From: Flavipsychrobacter sp.
Lineage (GTDB): Bacteria > Bacteroidota > Bacteroidia > Chitinophagales > Chitinophagaceae
Assembly (NCBI GenBank): GCA_021155965.1
Contig: JAJNBJ010000005.1
Location: 62,001 to 126,000, forward strand
DNA length: 64,000 bases
Direction of reading: 5' to 3'
Shown here: positions 10,701 to 16,685 of the stretch, piece by piece
Numbering within the stretch: the first letter of the stretch is position 1
How the letters are laid out: every line of letters begins with the position of its first letter
Notes under the pieces: generated by a model
Told to the model about the DNA's origin: nothing
The model's input: the letters and a program-made list of their open reading frames with translations, nothing else
Databases searched by the model: none
Position numbers and translations under genes: made by a program

Positions 10701-11977
10701 TTAAGACTGATGACACCATCACCAATATTATAACCCGGGGTATGCACAACACCTGTAGTATGAACACTATGAGCGTAGCTTGAGCCGCCGCCGCCGCCAT
10801 TCCACACGCCGCCGCCGCCGCCGTACCAGCCGCCGCCGCCGCCGCCAGAGATACCCTGTGGGCTGCCAGCGCCGCCAAAGCCGAATGTGCCGTTAGAACC
10901 GGGCGTCCAGCTTGAAGCTGTATAAGTAGAGCCTGCGCCACCGCCAAGGTTGGTGCCGCCGCCTGCATGCTGGCCGCTTACATTGTTGCAGCCTGAACCG
11001 GCAATGACACCGCCACCTGCACCACCGCAGCTTGCACCTGGGCTGTCCCAGCCTGCGCCGCCGCCGCCGCCCGCTACTACTACGCGGTCAGCTAAAGTAT
11101 TGCCATTCATACGGATATCAGAAGCATCGCCACCAGCACCGCCTGAACCAAAGAAGTAAAAAGTAGCTCCTGCGCCGCCATTCCAGCCTGCCGCAGCACC
11201 CATTGTAGAGCCATTTGCACCGGCCTGGCCAACGTAAAGGCTTAATGATGTAACACCAAGTGGCAGATTAAGCGTACCGGTAACACGGCCACCATTGCCC
11301 GGCAATGGTGCGCCACTGTACGTATCGCCGCCGCCTACAGCACCCTGCACATCAAAGTCAACACTGTTTACACCGGGAGGCCTAACCCATGTAGCCGGGC
11401 CATACTGGTTGATAAATGTAGCTGTGGTAGGGCCAACATTAGCTAAAGCAGAGTAAGTTAAAGTAGTGCTGGTTGCACCTGCGCATACTGCAGCTATATT
11501 GTCTATATTAAATGATGGGAGTGGCGTTACAGATACATTAACAGTAGTTGTGCTGAACATACCAGAATTATCCCTGATCTCAACTACGAATTGGTCAAGA
11601 CCCGTAAAACCGCTATTAGGCGTATAATAGATCGTGGTTGTGGTAAGCGTAAGCGTACCGCCGGTTGAAAAATCGAACGCCGAAAAACCAGATACAGTAC
11701 CCGATGACGGGCCTGATACCAGCGTCCATGTTTCGCCTTCAAAATCAGGATCAGTAATAGAGAACAACGACGTAATATCGTTATTGACAGAGTTCATGCA
11801 AGCCTGGTAGGGTTGCGCGCTGCCATTGTTAAACGTAGGTGGTGTTGTCTGCGCCTTTGCGAAAAAGGGCATACTGAATAACAGAATACCGGCAAAAAGA
11901 AACGATCTTAATAATCCATTCTTCTTAACATTTTTAACAGTATTTGCCGATTTAGAGTAAAAAATTCCTGATCCCAT
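7796..11977 (-). CDS. giant T9SS-secreted adhesin with ALK/LTK-like glycine-rich domain and six tandem Ig-like repeats
   Basis: A 1393-aa surface protein. In order: signal peptide ending AKAQ near residue 43; a cadherin-like domain (ITDPDFEGETW ... TGLDQFVVEI) to about 150; a glycine-rich domain at about 195-420 with SDIRMNG, VVVAGGGGGAG and GGGGGGWYGGGGG, resembling the glycine-rich domain of ALK/LTK receptors; a linker; six homologous repeats of 88-93 residues (about 590-1135), each beginning P(T/K)P and holding a conserved Cys pair (AxCDS/CNN and ANGC); a final Ig-like domain; and a type IX sorting domain with VKVYPNPASD and a C-terminal beta segment. It shares its N-terminal plan with the protein at 20274-23114. 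Long GCC-rich and repetitive DNA makes slippage or repeat-number change likely. Confidence 0.88.
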   Translation of the reverse strand: MGSGIFYSKSANTVKNVKKNGLLRSFLFAGILLFSMPFFAKAQTTPPTFNNGSAQPYQACMNSVNNDITSLFSITDPDFEGETWTLVSGPSSGTVSGFSAFDFSTGGTLTLTTTTIYYTPNSGFTGLDQFVVEIRDNSGMFSTTTVNVSVTPLPSFNIDNIAAVCAGATSTTLTYSALANVGPTTATFINQYGPATWVRPPGVNSVDFDVQGAVGGGDTYSGAPLPGNGGRVTGTLNLPLGVTSLSLYVGQAGANGSTMGAAAGWNGGAGATFYFFGSGGAGGDASDIRMNGNTLADRVVVAGGGGGAGWDSPGASCGGAGGGVIAGSGCNNVSGQHAGGGTNLGGGAGSTYTASSWTPGSNGTFGFGGAGSPQGISGGGGGGWYGGGGGVWNGGGGGSSYAHSVHTTGVVHTPGYNIGDGVISLNYNIPGTFTIIWNNATAYSNGFVDIVGAPLTGSPLTIPLPPGAAPDTYTGDLTIDNGTCTSVTYPIYITIHPIPDVAPVADQVMCDNTVTTPVIFTGAVPGTSFDWTNDNPIIGLPASGSGPIGSFTAVNPTANPIIATITVTPNANGCTGTPVSFTITVYPTPTLTSTLSPGAVCDSAILNYIPTSGTPGTTFTWFRNPVTDIANIYASGSGNPAEYLDNTSANSVTVPYQYVLAANGCFNTQYVNVVIHPTPTLSTSLAPGAICNNTVFNYTPGSATVGTIFTWNRNTVTGITAPPFTGSNNPFSSDYALVNTTSAPIEVPYVYTLYANTCINTQTVVVTVNPTPMLNSGTTPPAICNNTMFVYGPGSATTGTNFSWSRGAVTGILPATNSGIDSIIETLTNTTPNTIPVTYTYTLMANGCSNTQSVVVNVYPKPMLSTATNPSQCDSTIFNYPPASLTPGTTFTWSRAVVTGISNPMGAGTNNPNEILKNTTPNSVVVPYVFTLSANGCTNNQTVNLTVHPTPKLSSSLAPGAICDSATFNYIPASNTAGASFAWFRPYIPGIYAVASSGVGNPNQQLINSTYVVVDVAYTYTITANGCSNEQNVVVKVNPTPKLNPPFSTTVCSGSQLNYVPASYTPGALYAWNRPAVGNITPPTSFVSVGNGEIHETLWNGTLAPITVDYIYRLTIGACPNLYTQTVKVVVNPTPNKPDIITSPMSGNLCAGTMFQNFGAAFPLDKLHYQWSATNAEIYATGSNNQYAIVNFRNPGTAVVTITSNVNGYGCKISNSVTVNVSGETSVDLPEVIYFNGQFICLKNGDGIRYQWGYDDAASLDSTILTGENDQHYNNASPDFVNKRYWVMVTKGGDACWQKAYYNRPTAIEDVNALSLVKVYPNPASDVVNVEINASVIGNVQVEVLNLLGQRLSIQDDVNRKASINVSALPAGVYLIDCYMNGTKIATNRFIKN

Positions 11978-12348
11978 ATCTAATATAGTTTATGAAATAA
12001 TGCCGAAAAATAGTAAAAAAATATTCAACAAAAGCTTTTTTGGCTCTTTTTTTAAAAAAAAACTAAATTTTTTAGCTCAATAGTTCATCACCGTTACCCA
12101 CAAAAGTCCCCTTCACCTGCCTGAAACCCGCTACCCTGCTATATTATTACAGGTTTTCACGCTATCCCCTTCCGGATTGCTATGCTGAGCATTTATCCCA
12201 TAAATATAGCTGCTGACTTCCATAGTTCCTAGCATACAATACATATATAAATAGTTAGGCTATGGATGCAATTAAACCCTGATAAAAAATATATTTAAAA
12301 GCCCGCCATAACCTTTCAACCAGACTGATTTTTGCCTACCTTTGCGCC
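11978..12348. other. 371-base gene-free stretch before the SRP RNA
   Basis: It separates the divergent adhesin gene and SRP RNA gene. It holds a facing T-tract/A-tract near 12051-12070 and AT-rich DNA, and presumably the adhesin promoter and leader, but I see no clear -33/-7 pair on the minus strand and no reading frame worth calling. The SRP promoter occupies its last 35 bases. Confidence 0.7.
12314..12344 (+). promoter_or_regulatory. Bacteroidota promoter of the SRP RNA
   Basis: TTTC at 12314-12317 is one base off the -33 consensus TTTG. A 19-base spacer follows, then a perfect -7 element TACCTTTG at 12337-12344. Initiation is expected about 5-6 bases later, exactly where the SRP RNA terminal helix begins (12349). 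Confidence 0.8.
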
Positions 12349-12448
12349 CCTGGCAAGTCTTATACGGCCAGCTCCTGCTGAATCCCCCAGGACAGGAATG
12401 TAGCAAGGGTGGGCGGTCGTAGCGGCGCGATGTGAGTAACTTGCCAGG
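12349..12448 (+). ncRNA. ffs: bacterial small SRP RNA (4.5S-type)
   Basis: The RNA component of the signal recognition particle, which binds Ffh and delivers membrane proteins to FtsY. The ends are complementary (CCTGGCAAGT at 12349 and ACTTGCCAGG ending at 12448), closing a hairpin of 100 nt. The apical part contains the conserved Ffh-binding region CAGGACAGGAATGTAGCAAG around 12391-12410, the Bacteroidota version of the GGNAG/GNAR tetraloop and symmetric loop. A T7 tract follows directly and acts as terminator. Promoter geometry fits a start at the first base. Confidence 0.93.
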
Positions 12449-12455
12449 TTTTTTT

Positions 12456-12944
12456 ATTTGTGATGTTTGATTTGTGATTTATGATTTTCCCGGTCCATAT
12501 TCTTTACTCTTGCTCTTCTAATCTCCCTACATGACTGCACAGGAACTTAAAGACAGGTTAAAATCCTTTGCTTATCGCACAATTAAGGTATACGAAAACT
12601 TGCCAAAGACAGTGACTGCCGGTATTATCTCAAAACAATTGCTAAGATCTTCTCTTTCCGCTGCAGCAAATTATAGAGCGGCCACACGCGCACAATCAAA
12701 AAAACAATTTCTCCCAAAATTGAATATTGCACTGGAAGAAATGGATGAATCTTCATTCTGGCTTGAAGTAATAATGGATTTGAAAATGTTGCCGCCTAAA
12801 AAACTATCGTTATTGATCGACGAATCAGTGGAATTAACAAAAATCCTGTCTGCCACGAAAAATACAACAATTAAAAACATGAAAAATCAGTAAAATTGTA
12901 CCCGGTAATACTCAATCATAAATCACAAATCAAACATCATAAAT
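12456..12944. repeat. 31-bp inverted repeat pair framing the four-helix-bundle gene
   Basis: The left arm is 12456-12486 and the right arm 12914-12944. The reverse complement of the right arm equals the left arm at 30 of 31 positions; the only difference is at 12460. The pair encloses exactly one gene. The left arm begins inside the T-tract terminating the SRP RNA, and the right arm ends one base before the transaldolase start codon, where its ribosome-binding region should be. In RNA the arms could form a 31-bp helix, recalling the helix that closes 23S rRNA intervening sequences encoding the same protein family. Confidence 0.8.
12531..12893 (+). CDS. four-helix-bundle protein (23S rRNA intervening sequence protein family)
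   Basis: A 120-aa all-helical protein of the S23/IVP family, the group encoded in 23S rRNA intervening sequences and related to the Avd accessory proteins of diversity-generating retroelements. Family marks are IKVYENLPKT, ISKQLLRSSLSAAANYRAA, the KLNIALEEMDESSFWLEVI helix and the ELTKIL end. The biochemical role of free-standing members is not established; a positively charged surface for nucleic acid binding is known for relatives. The ATG at 12531 follows the left inverted repeat by 44 bases. No reverse transcriptase is nearby, so this is not a DGR. The framing repeats suggest it moves or moved as a unit of about 489 bp. Confidence 0.85.
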   Translation: MTAQELKDRLKSFAYRTIKVYENLPKTVTAGIISKQLLRSSLSAAANYRAATRAQSKKQFLPKLNIALEEMDESSFWLEVIMDLKMLPPKKLSLLIDESVELTKILSATKNTTIKNMKNQ

Positions 12945-12945
12945 A

Positions 12946-13599
12946 ATGAAATTCTTTATAGACACAGCAAATCTTGCTCAAATCAAAGAGGCACACGACC
13001 TCGGAATACTTGATGGCGTAACTACCAACCCGTCCCTTATGGCAAAAGAAGGCATTAAAGGAACCGATGCCGTAATAGCACATTACAAAGCAATCTGCGA
13101 TGTAGTGGACGGGCCTGTAAGCGCAGAAGTGATCAGCACTGATTTTGCAGGTATTGTTGAAGAAGGCAAGAAGCTTGCTGCACTACATAAGAATATCGTA
13201 GTGAAAGTGCCCATGATAAAAGATGGCATAAAAGCTATCAAGTGGTTTACTGATAACGGCATCCGCACCAACTGCACACTGGTGTTCTCTGCCGGCCAGG
13301 CTATCCTCGCAGCAAAAGCAGGCGCATCATATGTGTCTCCTTTCATCGGCCGCATAGATGATGGCAACTGGGATGGTGTACAACTCATCGAGCAGATAGT
13401 AAGCATATACAACGGCCAGGGTTTTATGACCGAAGTACTTGCAGCATCTATACGCACACCATTGCATATTGTTCGTTGTGCAGAAGCTGGCGCCGATGTT
13501 TGCACTTGCCCACTCTCTTCAATACTGGGCTTATTGAAGCACCCATTAACCGACCTCGGCCTCGAGCAGTTCCTCAAAGATGCCAAGTCAATGCAATAA
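12946..13599 (+). CDS. transaldolase / fructose-6-phosphate aldolase family
   Basis: A 217-aa class I aldolase of the short transaldolase family (TalC/FSA-type). It forms a Schiff base through the Lys of VVKVPM. MKFFIDTANLAQIKEA, GVTTNPSLMAKEG, TLVFSAGQAILAAKAGA and VSPFIGRIDD are diagnostic. The length and the C-terminal TDLGLEQFLKDAKS resemble Bacillus-type transaldolase more than E. coli FSA, so the likely role is the non-oxidative pentose phosphate pathway. A transketolase subunit at the right edge belongs to the same pathway, but about 50 kb away. The start codon abuts the right inverted repeat, so no ordinary Shine-Dalgarno is present, as is common in Bacteroidota. Confidence 0.9.
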   Translation: MKFFIDTANLAQIKEAHDLGILDGVTTNPSLMAKEGIKGTDAVIAHYKAICDVVDGPVSAEVISTDFAGIVEEGKKLAALHKNIVVKVPMIKDGIKAIKWFTDNGIRTNCTLVFSAGQAILAAKAGASYVSPFIGRIDDGNWDGVQLIEQIVSIYNGQGFMTEVLAASIRTPLHIVRCAEAGADVCTCPLSSILGLLKHPLTDLGLEQFLKDAKSMQ

Positions 13600-13622
13600 T
13601 TTTTGAAATCAATTTACAATAG

Positions 13623-13650
13623 AAAAAGAGCGGCCATAGCCGCTCTTTTT
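13623..13650 (+). terminator. rho-independent terminator after the transaldolase
   Basis: A perfect 12-bp stem (13623-13634 with 13639-13650) has the tetraloop CATA, flanked by A5 and T5 tracts, so it can work in both directions. It serves the transaldolase on plus and, less certainly, trmN6 on minus. Confidence 0.88.
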
Positions 13651-13700
13651 ATTTACACTACACTTCCCATCTTGACCGGGGCAGGGATGTGTTATAACAT

Positions 13701-14414
13701 TTACAAATTCAAATAATAAGGAGCAAGCAGCGCAACAAACTCATCGGTATAAAGTTCTTGTCCATTCTTTATCACAAGTGTTGTTTCATTCCGTGCTTCA
13801 ATTTCTTTTCTGCAAAACAATCCCACAACCCTTTTTACAGGAGCGTTTGTTGTATGTTTTATGTAAAGCACACTAAGTTCTTGCCAACCCGCATCTGACA
13901 TTATCTCCTGCCATTGCAGGTACTCATCCAAAGGCAACAGTATCGATAAATAACCATCATCGTTTAGGCAACACGCTATGGCATCAAACAACTCTGTAAA
14001 GCTCAGCGATAATGTATGCCTTGCAATATTTTTGTTTGCACTATCGCCCAATAAACTATTACTGAAAAAAGGTGGGTTGGTAATGATAAGGTCATACTTT
14101 ATATTGAATGAATAATTCCGCACATCACCTTCAATAACATTTATCCTTTCACACCATGGTGAATTACCAGTATTTTCTTTCGCTTGTGCAGCAGCATCTG
14201 CATCATACTCTATTGCATCTATTGTAATTTCATTGTTCTTCTGTGCAAGCATCAATGCCAGCAAACCGGTACCCGTCCCAATATCCAATACATTTTTTAC
14301 TCCGGGCAATACAGGTGTCCATGCTCCTTGTATGCATGCATCGGTTGTCACCTTCATCGCACAATTCCCCTGCTCTACCCTGAACTGTTTGAATTGAAAA
14401 TACGTATTGCTCAT
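13701..14414 (-). CDS. trmN6: tRNA1(Val) (adenine(37)-N6)-methyltransferase
   Basis: A class I SAM-dependent methyltransferase of 237 aa (YfiC/TrmN6), which methylates A37 of tRNA1(Val). The N-terminal YFQFKQFRVEQGNCAMKVTTD, the SAM loop VLDIGTGTGLLALMLAQ and the catalytic NPPF motif (IITNPPFFSNS, near residue 115) are in the expected order and match family length. It overlaps the upstream tsaD by four bases (ATGA type at 14411-14414), so the two are translationally coupled. Both genes act on tRNA position 37, which fits functional pairing. Confidence 0.9.
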   Translation of the reverse strand: MSNTYFQFKQFRVEQGNCAMKVTTDACIQGAWTPVLPGVKNVLDIGTGTGLLALMLAQKNNEITIDAIEYDADAAAQAKENTGNSPWCERINVIEGDVRNYSFNIKYDLIITNPPFFSNSLLGDSANKNIARHTLSLSFTELFDAIACCLNDDGYLSILLPLDEYLQWQEIMSDAGWQELSVLYIKHTTNAPVKRVVGLFCRKEIEARNETTLVIKNGQELYTDEFVALLAPYYLNL

Positions 14415-15421
14415 TGCCAGGTTGCCCTTGCGCTCGGGCTCACTTCAAGGTCAGAGAATATACCTTTAAGGTATTTATGATAACCGGTTATGCCTATCAT
14501 TGCAGCATTGTCTGTGCAGTATTCAAACTTCGGGATGTACACCTTCCACCCCAGTTGCTCGCCGGTCTCTTTTAGTGTTTTTCTCAATCCGCTGTTTGCA
14601 GATACACCACCCGCAATACCAACATGTTTTATACCAAGGTCTCTCGCTGCTTTCTTCAGTTTAGCCATCAGCATTTTAATAATTGTATGCTGCACCGATG
14701 CACAAATATCCTTGATGTGTTTATCCACAAAATCAGGGTCATTCTTTTTCTGGTCGCGCAGAAAATAAAGTACCGATGTTTTGATACCGCTGAAGCTAAA
14801 ATTATACCCCTGCATTTCCGCCATCGGGAATTTGAATAATTCAGCATTCCCCTCGGCCGCATACTTATCCACCAGTGGGCCGCCGGGGTAAGGCATACCC
14901 AGCATCTTAGCCAACTTATCAAATGCCTCACCTGCCGCATCATCAATGGTCTCCCCTATTACTTCCATATCCAGGTAACCCCTGCATAAAACTATCTGTG
15001 TGTGCCCACCCGATACCGTAAGGCACAGGAAGGGAAACTCCGGCTTGTCTTCAATAAAGTGCGCAAGCACATGTGCCTGCATATGGTGCACAGCTATCAG
15101 CGGCAAATTCAATGCCTGTGCATATGCTTTTGCGAAACATGCGCCCACCAATAAAGAACCTATCAACCCCGGCGACTGCGTAAATGCAACTGCTGTTATA
15201 TCCTGTTTGTTAACCCCTGCATCCTTCATCGCAGCATCAACCACAGGAATGATATTCTGCATATGCGCACGCGATGCCATCTCCGGCACCACACCGCCAA
15301 ACCGCTCATGCACCTTTTGCGTGGCAATATGATTGCTCAATACTCTGCCATCCTGCACCACGGCAGCGCTCGTCTCATCACACGATGACTCTATAGCAAG
15401 TATGTTTATCTGTTCAGGCAT
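14411..15421 (-). CDS. tsaD: tRNA N6-adenosine threonylcarbamoyltransferase
   Basis: A 336-aa member of the Kae1/TsaD/Qri7 family, which transfers the threonylcarbamoyl group to A37 of ANN-decoding tRNAs together with TsaB and TsaE. The start ILAIESSCDETSAAVV, the metal-binding HHMQAHVLAHF near residue 115, SGGHTQIVL and the late GGVSANSGLR and CTDNAAMIG are all characteristic. The length is normal. A TACTTTTG -7-like box lies at 15426-15433 on the minus strand, just upstream of the start, but its -33 region would fall inside the terminator of the ompH gene. The gene runs into trmN6. Confidence 0.96.
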   Translation of the reverse strand: MPEQINILAIESSCDETSAAVVQDGRVLSNHIATQKVHERFGGVVPEMASRAHMQNIIPVVDAAMKDAGVNKQDITAVAFTQSPGLIGSLLVGACFAKAYAQALNLPLIAVHHMQAHVLAHFIEDKPEFPFLCLTVSGGHTQIVLCRGYLDMEVIGETIDDAAGEAFDKLAKMLGMPYPGGPLVDKYAAEGNAELFKFPMAEMQGYNFSFSGIKTSVLYFLRDQKKNDPDFVDKHIKDICASVQHTIIKMLMAKLKKAARDLGIKHVGIAGGVSANSGLRKTLKETGEQLGWKVYIPKFEYCTDNAAMIGITGYHKYLKGIFSDLEVSPSARATWQ

Positions 15422-15445
15422 AATACAAAAGTAACGTTCTTACAT

Positions 15446-15469
15446 AAAAATGCCCCGCGTTGCGGGGCA
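15446..15469 (-). terminator. terminator downstream of the second ompH gene
   Basis: The stem TGCCCCGC (15451-15458) pairs with GCGGGGCA (15462-15469) across a 3-base loop. The A-run at 15446-15450 becomes a T-tract on the minus strand. It closes the uppS-bamA-ompH-ompH run. Confidence 0.85.
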
Positions 15470-15500
15470 CAAATATCTGGTATCAAGTATCCGGCAGCCC

Positions 15501-16007
15501 TTACTTTATCCCCATCTTCGCTTTCACCAATGGCAGGATGTTATCTGCTTCCTTGCCATACAATAATGCTCCCTGGCTCTTGTCAAAAATATAATCATAG
15601 CCTTTTTCCTTAGCTACGTCCTGTATTGCCTTGGTTGCTTTGTCCAGTATCGGCTCATAAATATCCTGCTTCTTTTGCTGCAATTTTTCCTGCGCGCTTT
15701 GTTGCGTGCTTTCTATGCGGTTCTGCAGATCCTGTATCTCTTTAATTTTCACTTCCTTCATAGCATCGGTCATAGTTTTTTCCTTTGCCTGGAAGTCCTG
15801 TCCTTTGGTCTGGTACTCCTTCATCATAATATCTATCTGCTCCTGGAACGACTTTGCATACTTGGTAATATCAGAATCTGCTTTTGCCCTCTCCGGCATA
15901 GCCTGCAAAAGGTCTGCTGAATTTATCCATCCAACTTTAAGCGACTGACCAAAAACAAAATTGCTGGCTATTATACCACAGGCTAGGAGAATTATGAACT
16001 TTTTCAT
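15501..16007 (-). CDS. OmpH/Skp family periplasmic chaperone (second copy)
   Basis: A 168-aa periplasmic chaperone of the Skp/OmpH family, which holds unfolded outer-membrane proteins on their way to BamA. It has a signal peptide (LLACGIIASNFVFGQ), a short strand region, then a long heptad-rich helical hairpin from about residue 40 to 130 with many Lys, Glu and Gln, followed by the conserved KGYDYIFDKSQGALLYG end. It lies 47 bases after another ompH gene, with which it shares the whole architecture, so this is a tandem duplication common in Bacteroidota. It is the last gene of the bamA operon before the terminator at 15446. Confidence 0.9.
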   Translation of the reverse strand: MKKFIILLACGIIASNFVFGQSLKVGWINSADLLQAMPERAKADSDITKYAKSFQEQIDIMMKEYQTKGQDFQAKEKTMTDAMKEVKIKEIQDLQNRIESTQQSAQEKLQQKKQDIYEPILDKATKAIQDVAKEKGYDYIFDKSQGALLYGKEADNILPLVKAKMGIK

Positions 16008-16054
16008 TTTTAATTTTTTCTTTATTTATTTTTAGAAGTGCAAAGTAACTGCCA

Positions 16055-16570
16055 TTATTTGTTTATTCCAAGAATTTTTAAAACATCATCGCTTTTATCC
16101 AGTTTCGGGTCGGCGTAGAATAAAGTAATGCCACCCGCTTTGTCCAGCACAAGGTCATATCCTTTTCCTTGCGCCATTTTCTGTACAGCATTATACAACC
16201 TGTCCTGCACCGGCTTTATGAACTCCTGGCGCTTTTTGAACAGGTCGCCCTCATACCCAAAGCGCTGTTTTTGCAGGTCTTTTGCAGCCTTCTCCTTAGC
16301 CACTATCTCATCTTCACGCCTGCGGCGCATTTCGTCAGAAAGCATGGGTTTCTCAGCCTGGTAGCTTTTATATAAGTTATCTACCTCGGCCATCATCTTG
16401 TCTATTTCCTCCTGCCATGTTTTCGATATGCCATCTAGCTTATTCTGGGCATCTTTGTAATCGCTCATTTTATCGAGCATGTACTTGGAATCAATAATGC
16501 AGTAATGCTGTTGTGCTTTTACTGTCACAACTGCCATCAAAAACAAAAAACTGAAAATTACCTTTTTCAT
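16055..16570 (-). CDS. OmpH/Skp family periplasmic chaperone (first copy)
   Basis: A 171-aa Skp-like chaperone with a signal peptide ending VKAQ. The start CIIDSKYMLDKM, the long coiled-coil region (about residues 38-130, IDKMMAEVDNLYKSYQ) and the C-terminal KGYDLVLDKAGGITLFYADP are typical. It sits between bamA and a second ompH copy. The two copies differ in the tips of the helical arms, suggesting they may serve different clients. A 115-base spacer separates it from bamA, so a separate promoter is possible, although I see no clear one. Confidence 0.9.
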   Translation of the reverse strand: MKKVIFSFLFLMAVVTVKAQQHYCIIDSKYMLDKMSDYKDAQNKLDGISKTWQEEIDKMMAEVDNLYKSYQAEKPMLSDEMRRRREDEIVAKEKAAKDLQKQRFGYEGDLFKKRQEFIKPVQDRLYNAVQKMAQGKGYDLVLDKAGGITLFYADPKLDKSDDVLKILGINK

Positions 16571-16685
16571 ATGCGATTTGTTTTACAACGTTTCAAAAGT
16601 GTTTGAGGTTAGATTATTTTTCGATGTTAAAGTTTAACCGCTTACCCAAGCAACAAAATTCCTGTCTATTATTTAACAAACCCCT

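Noticed and set aside
10627-11159. Short frames in the GCC/GGC-rich stretch on both strands
   Set aside because: They are products of the glycine-codon bias of the adhesin domain; the main minus frame is continuous through the whole region.
12531-12893. Avd accessory protein of a diversity-generating retroelement
   Set aside because: No reverse transcriptase, template repeat or variable repeat is nearby; only the fold family is shared.
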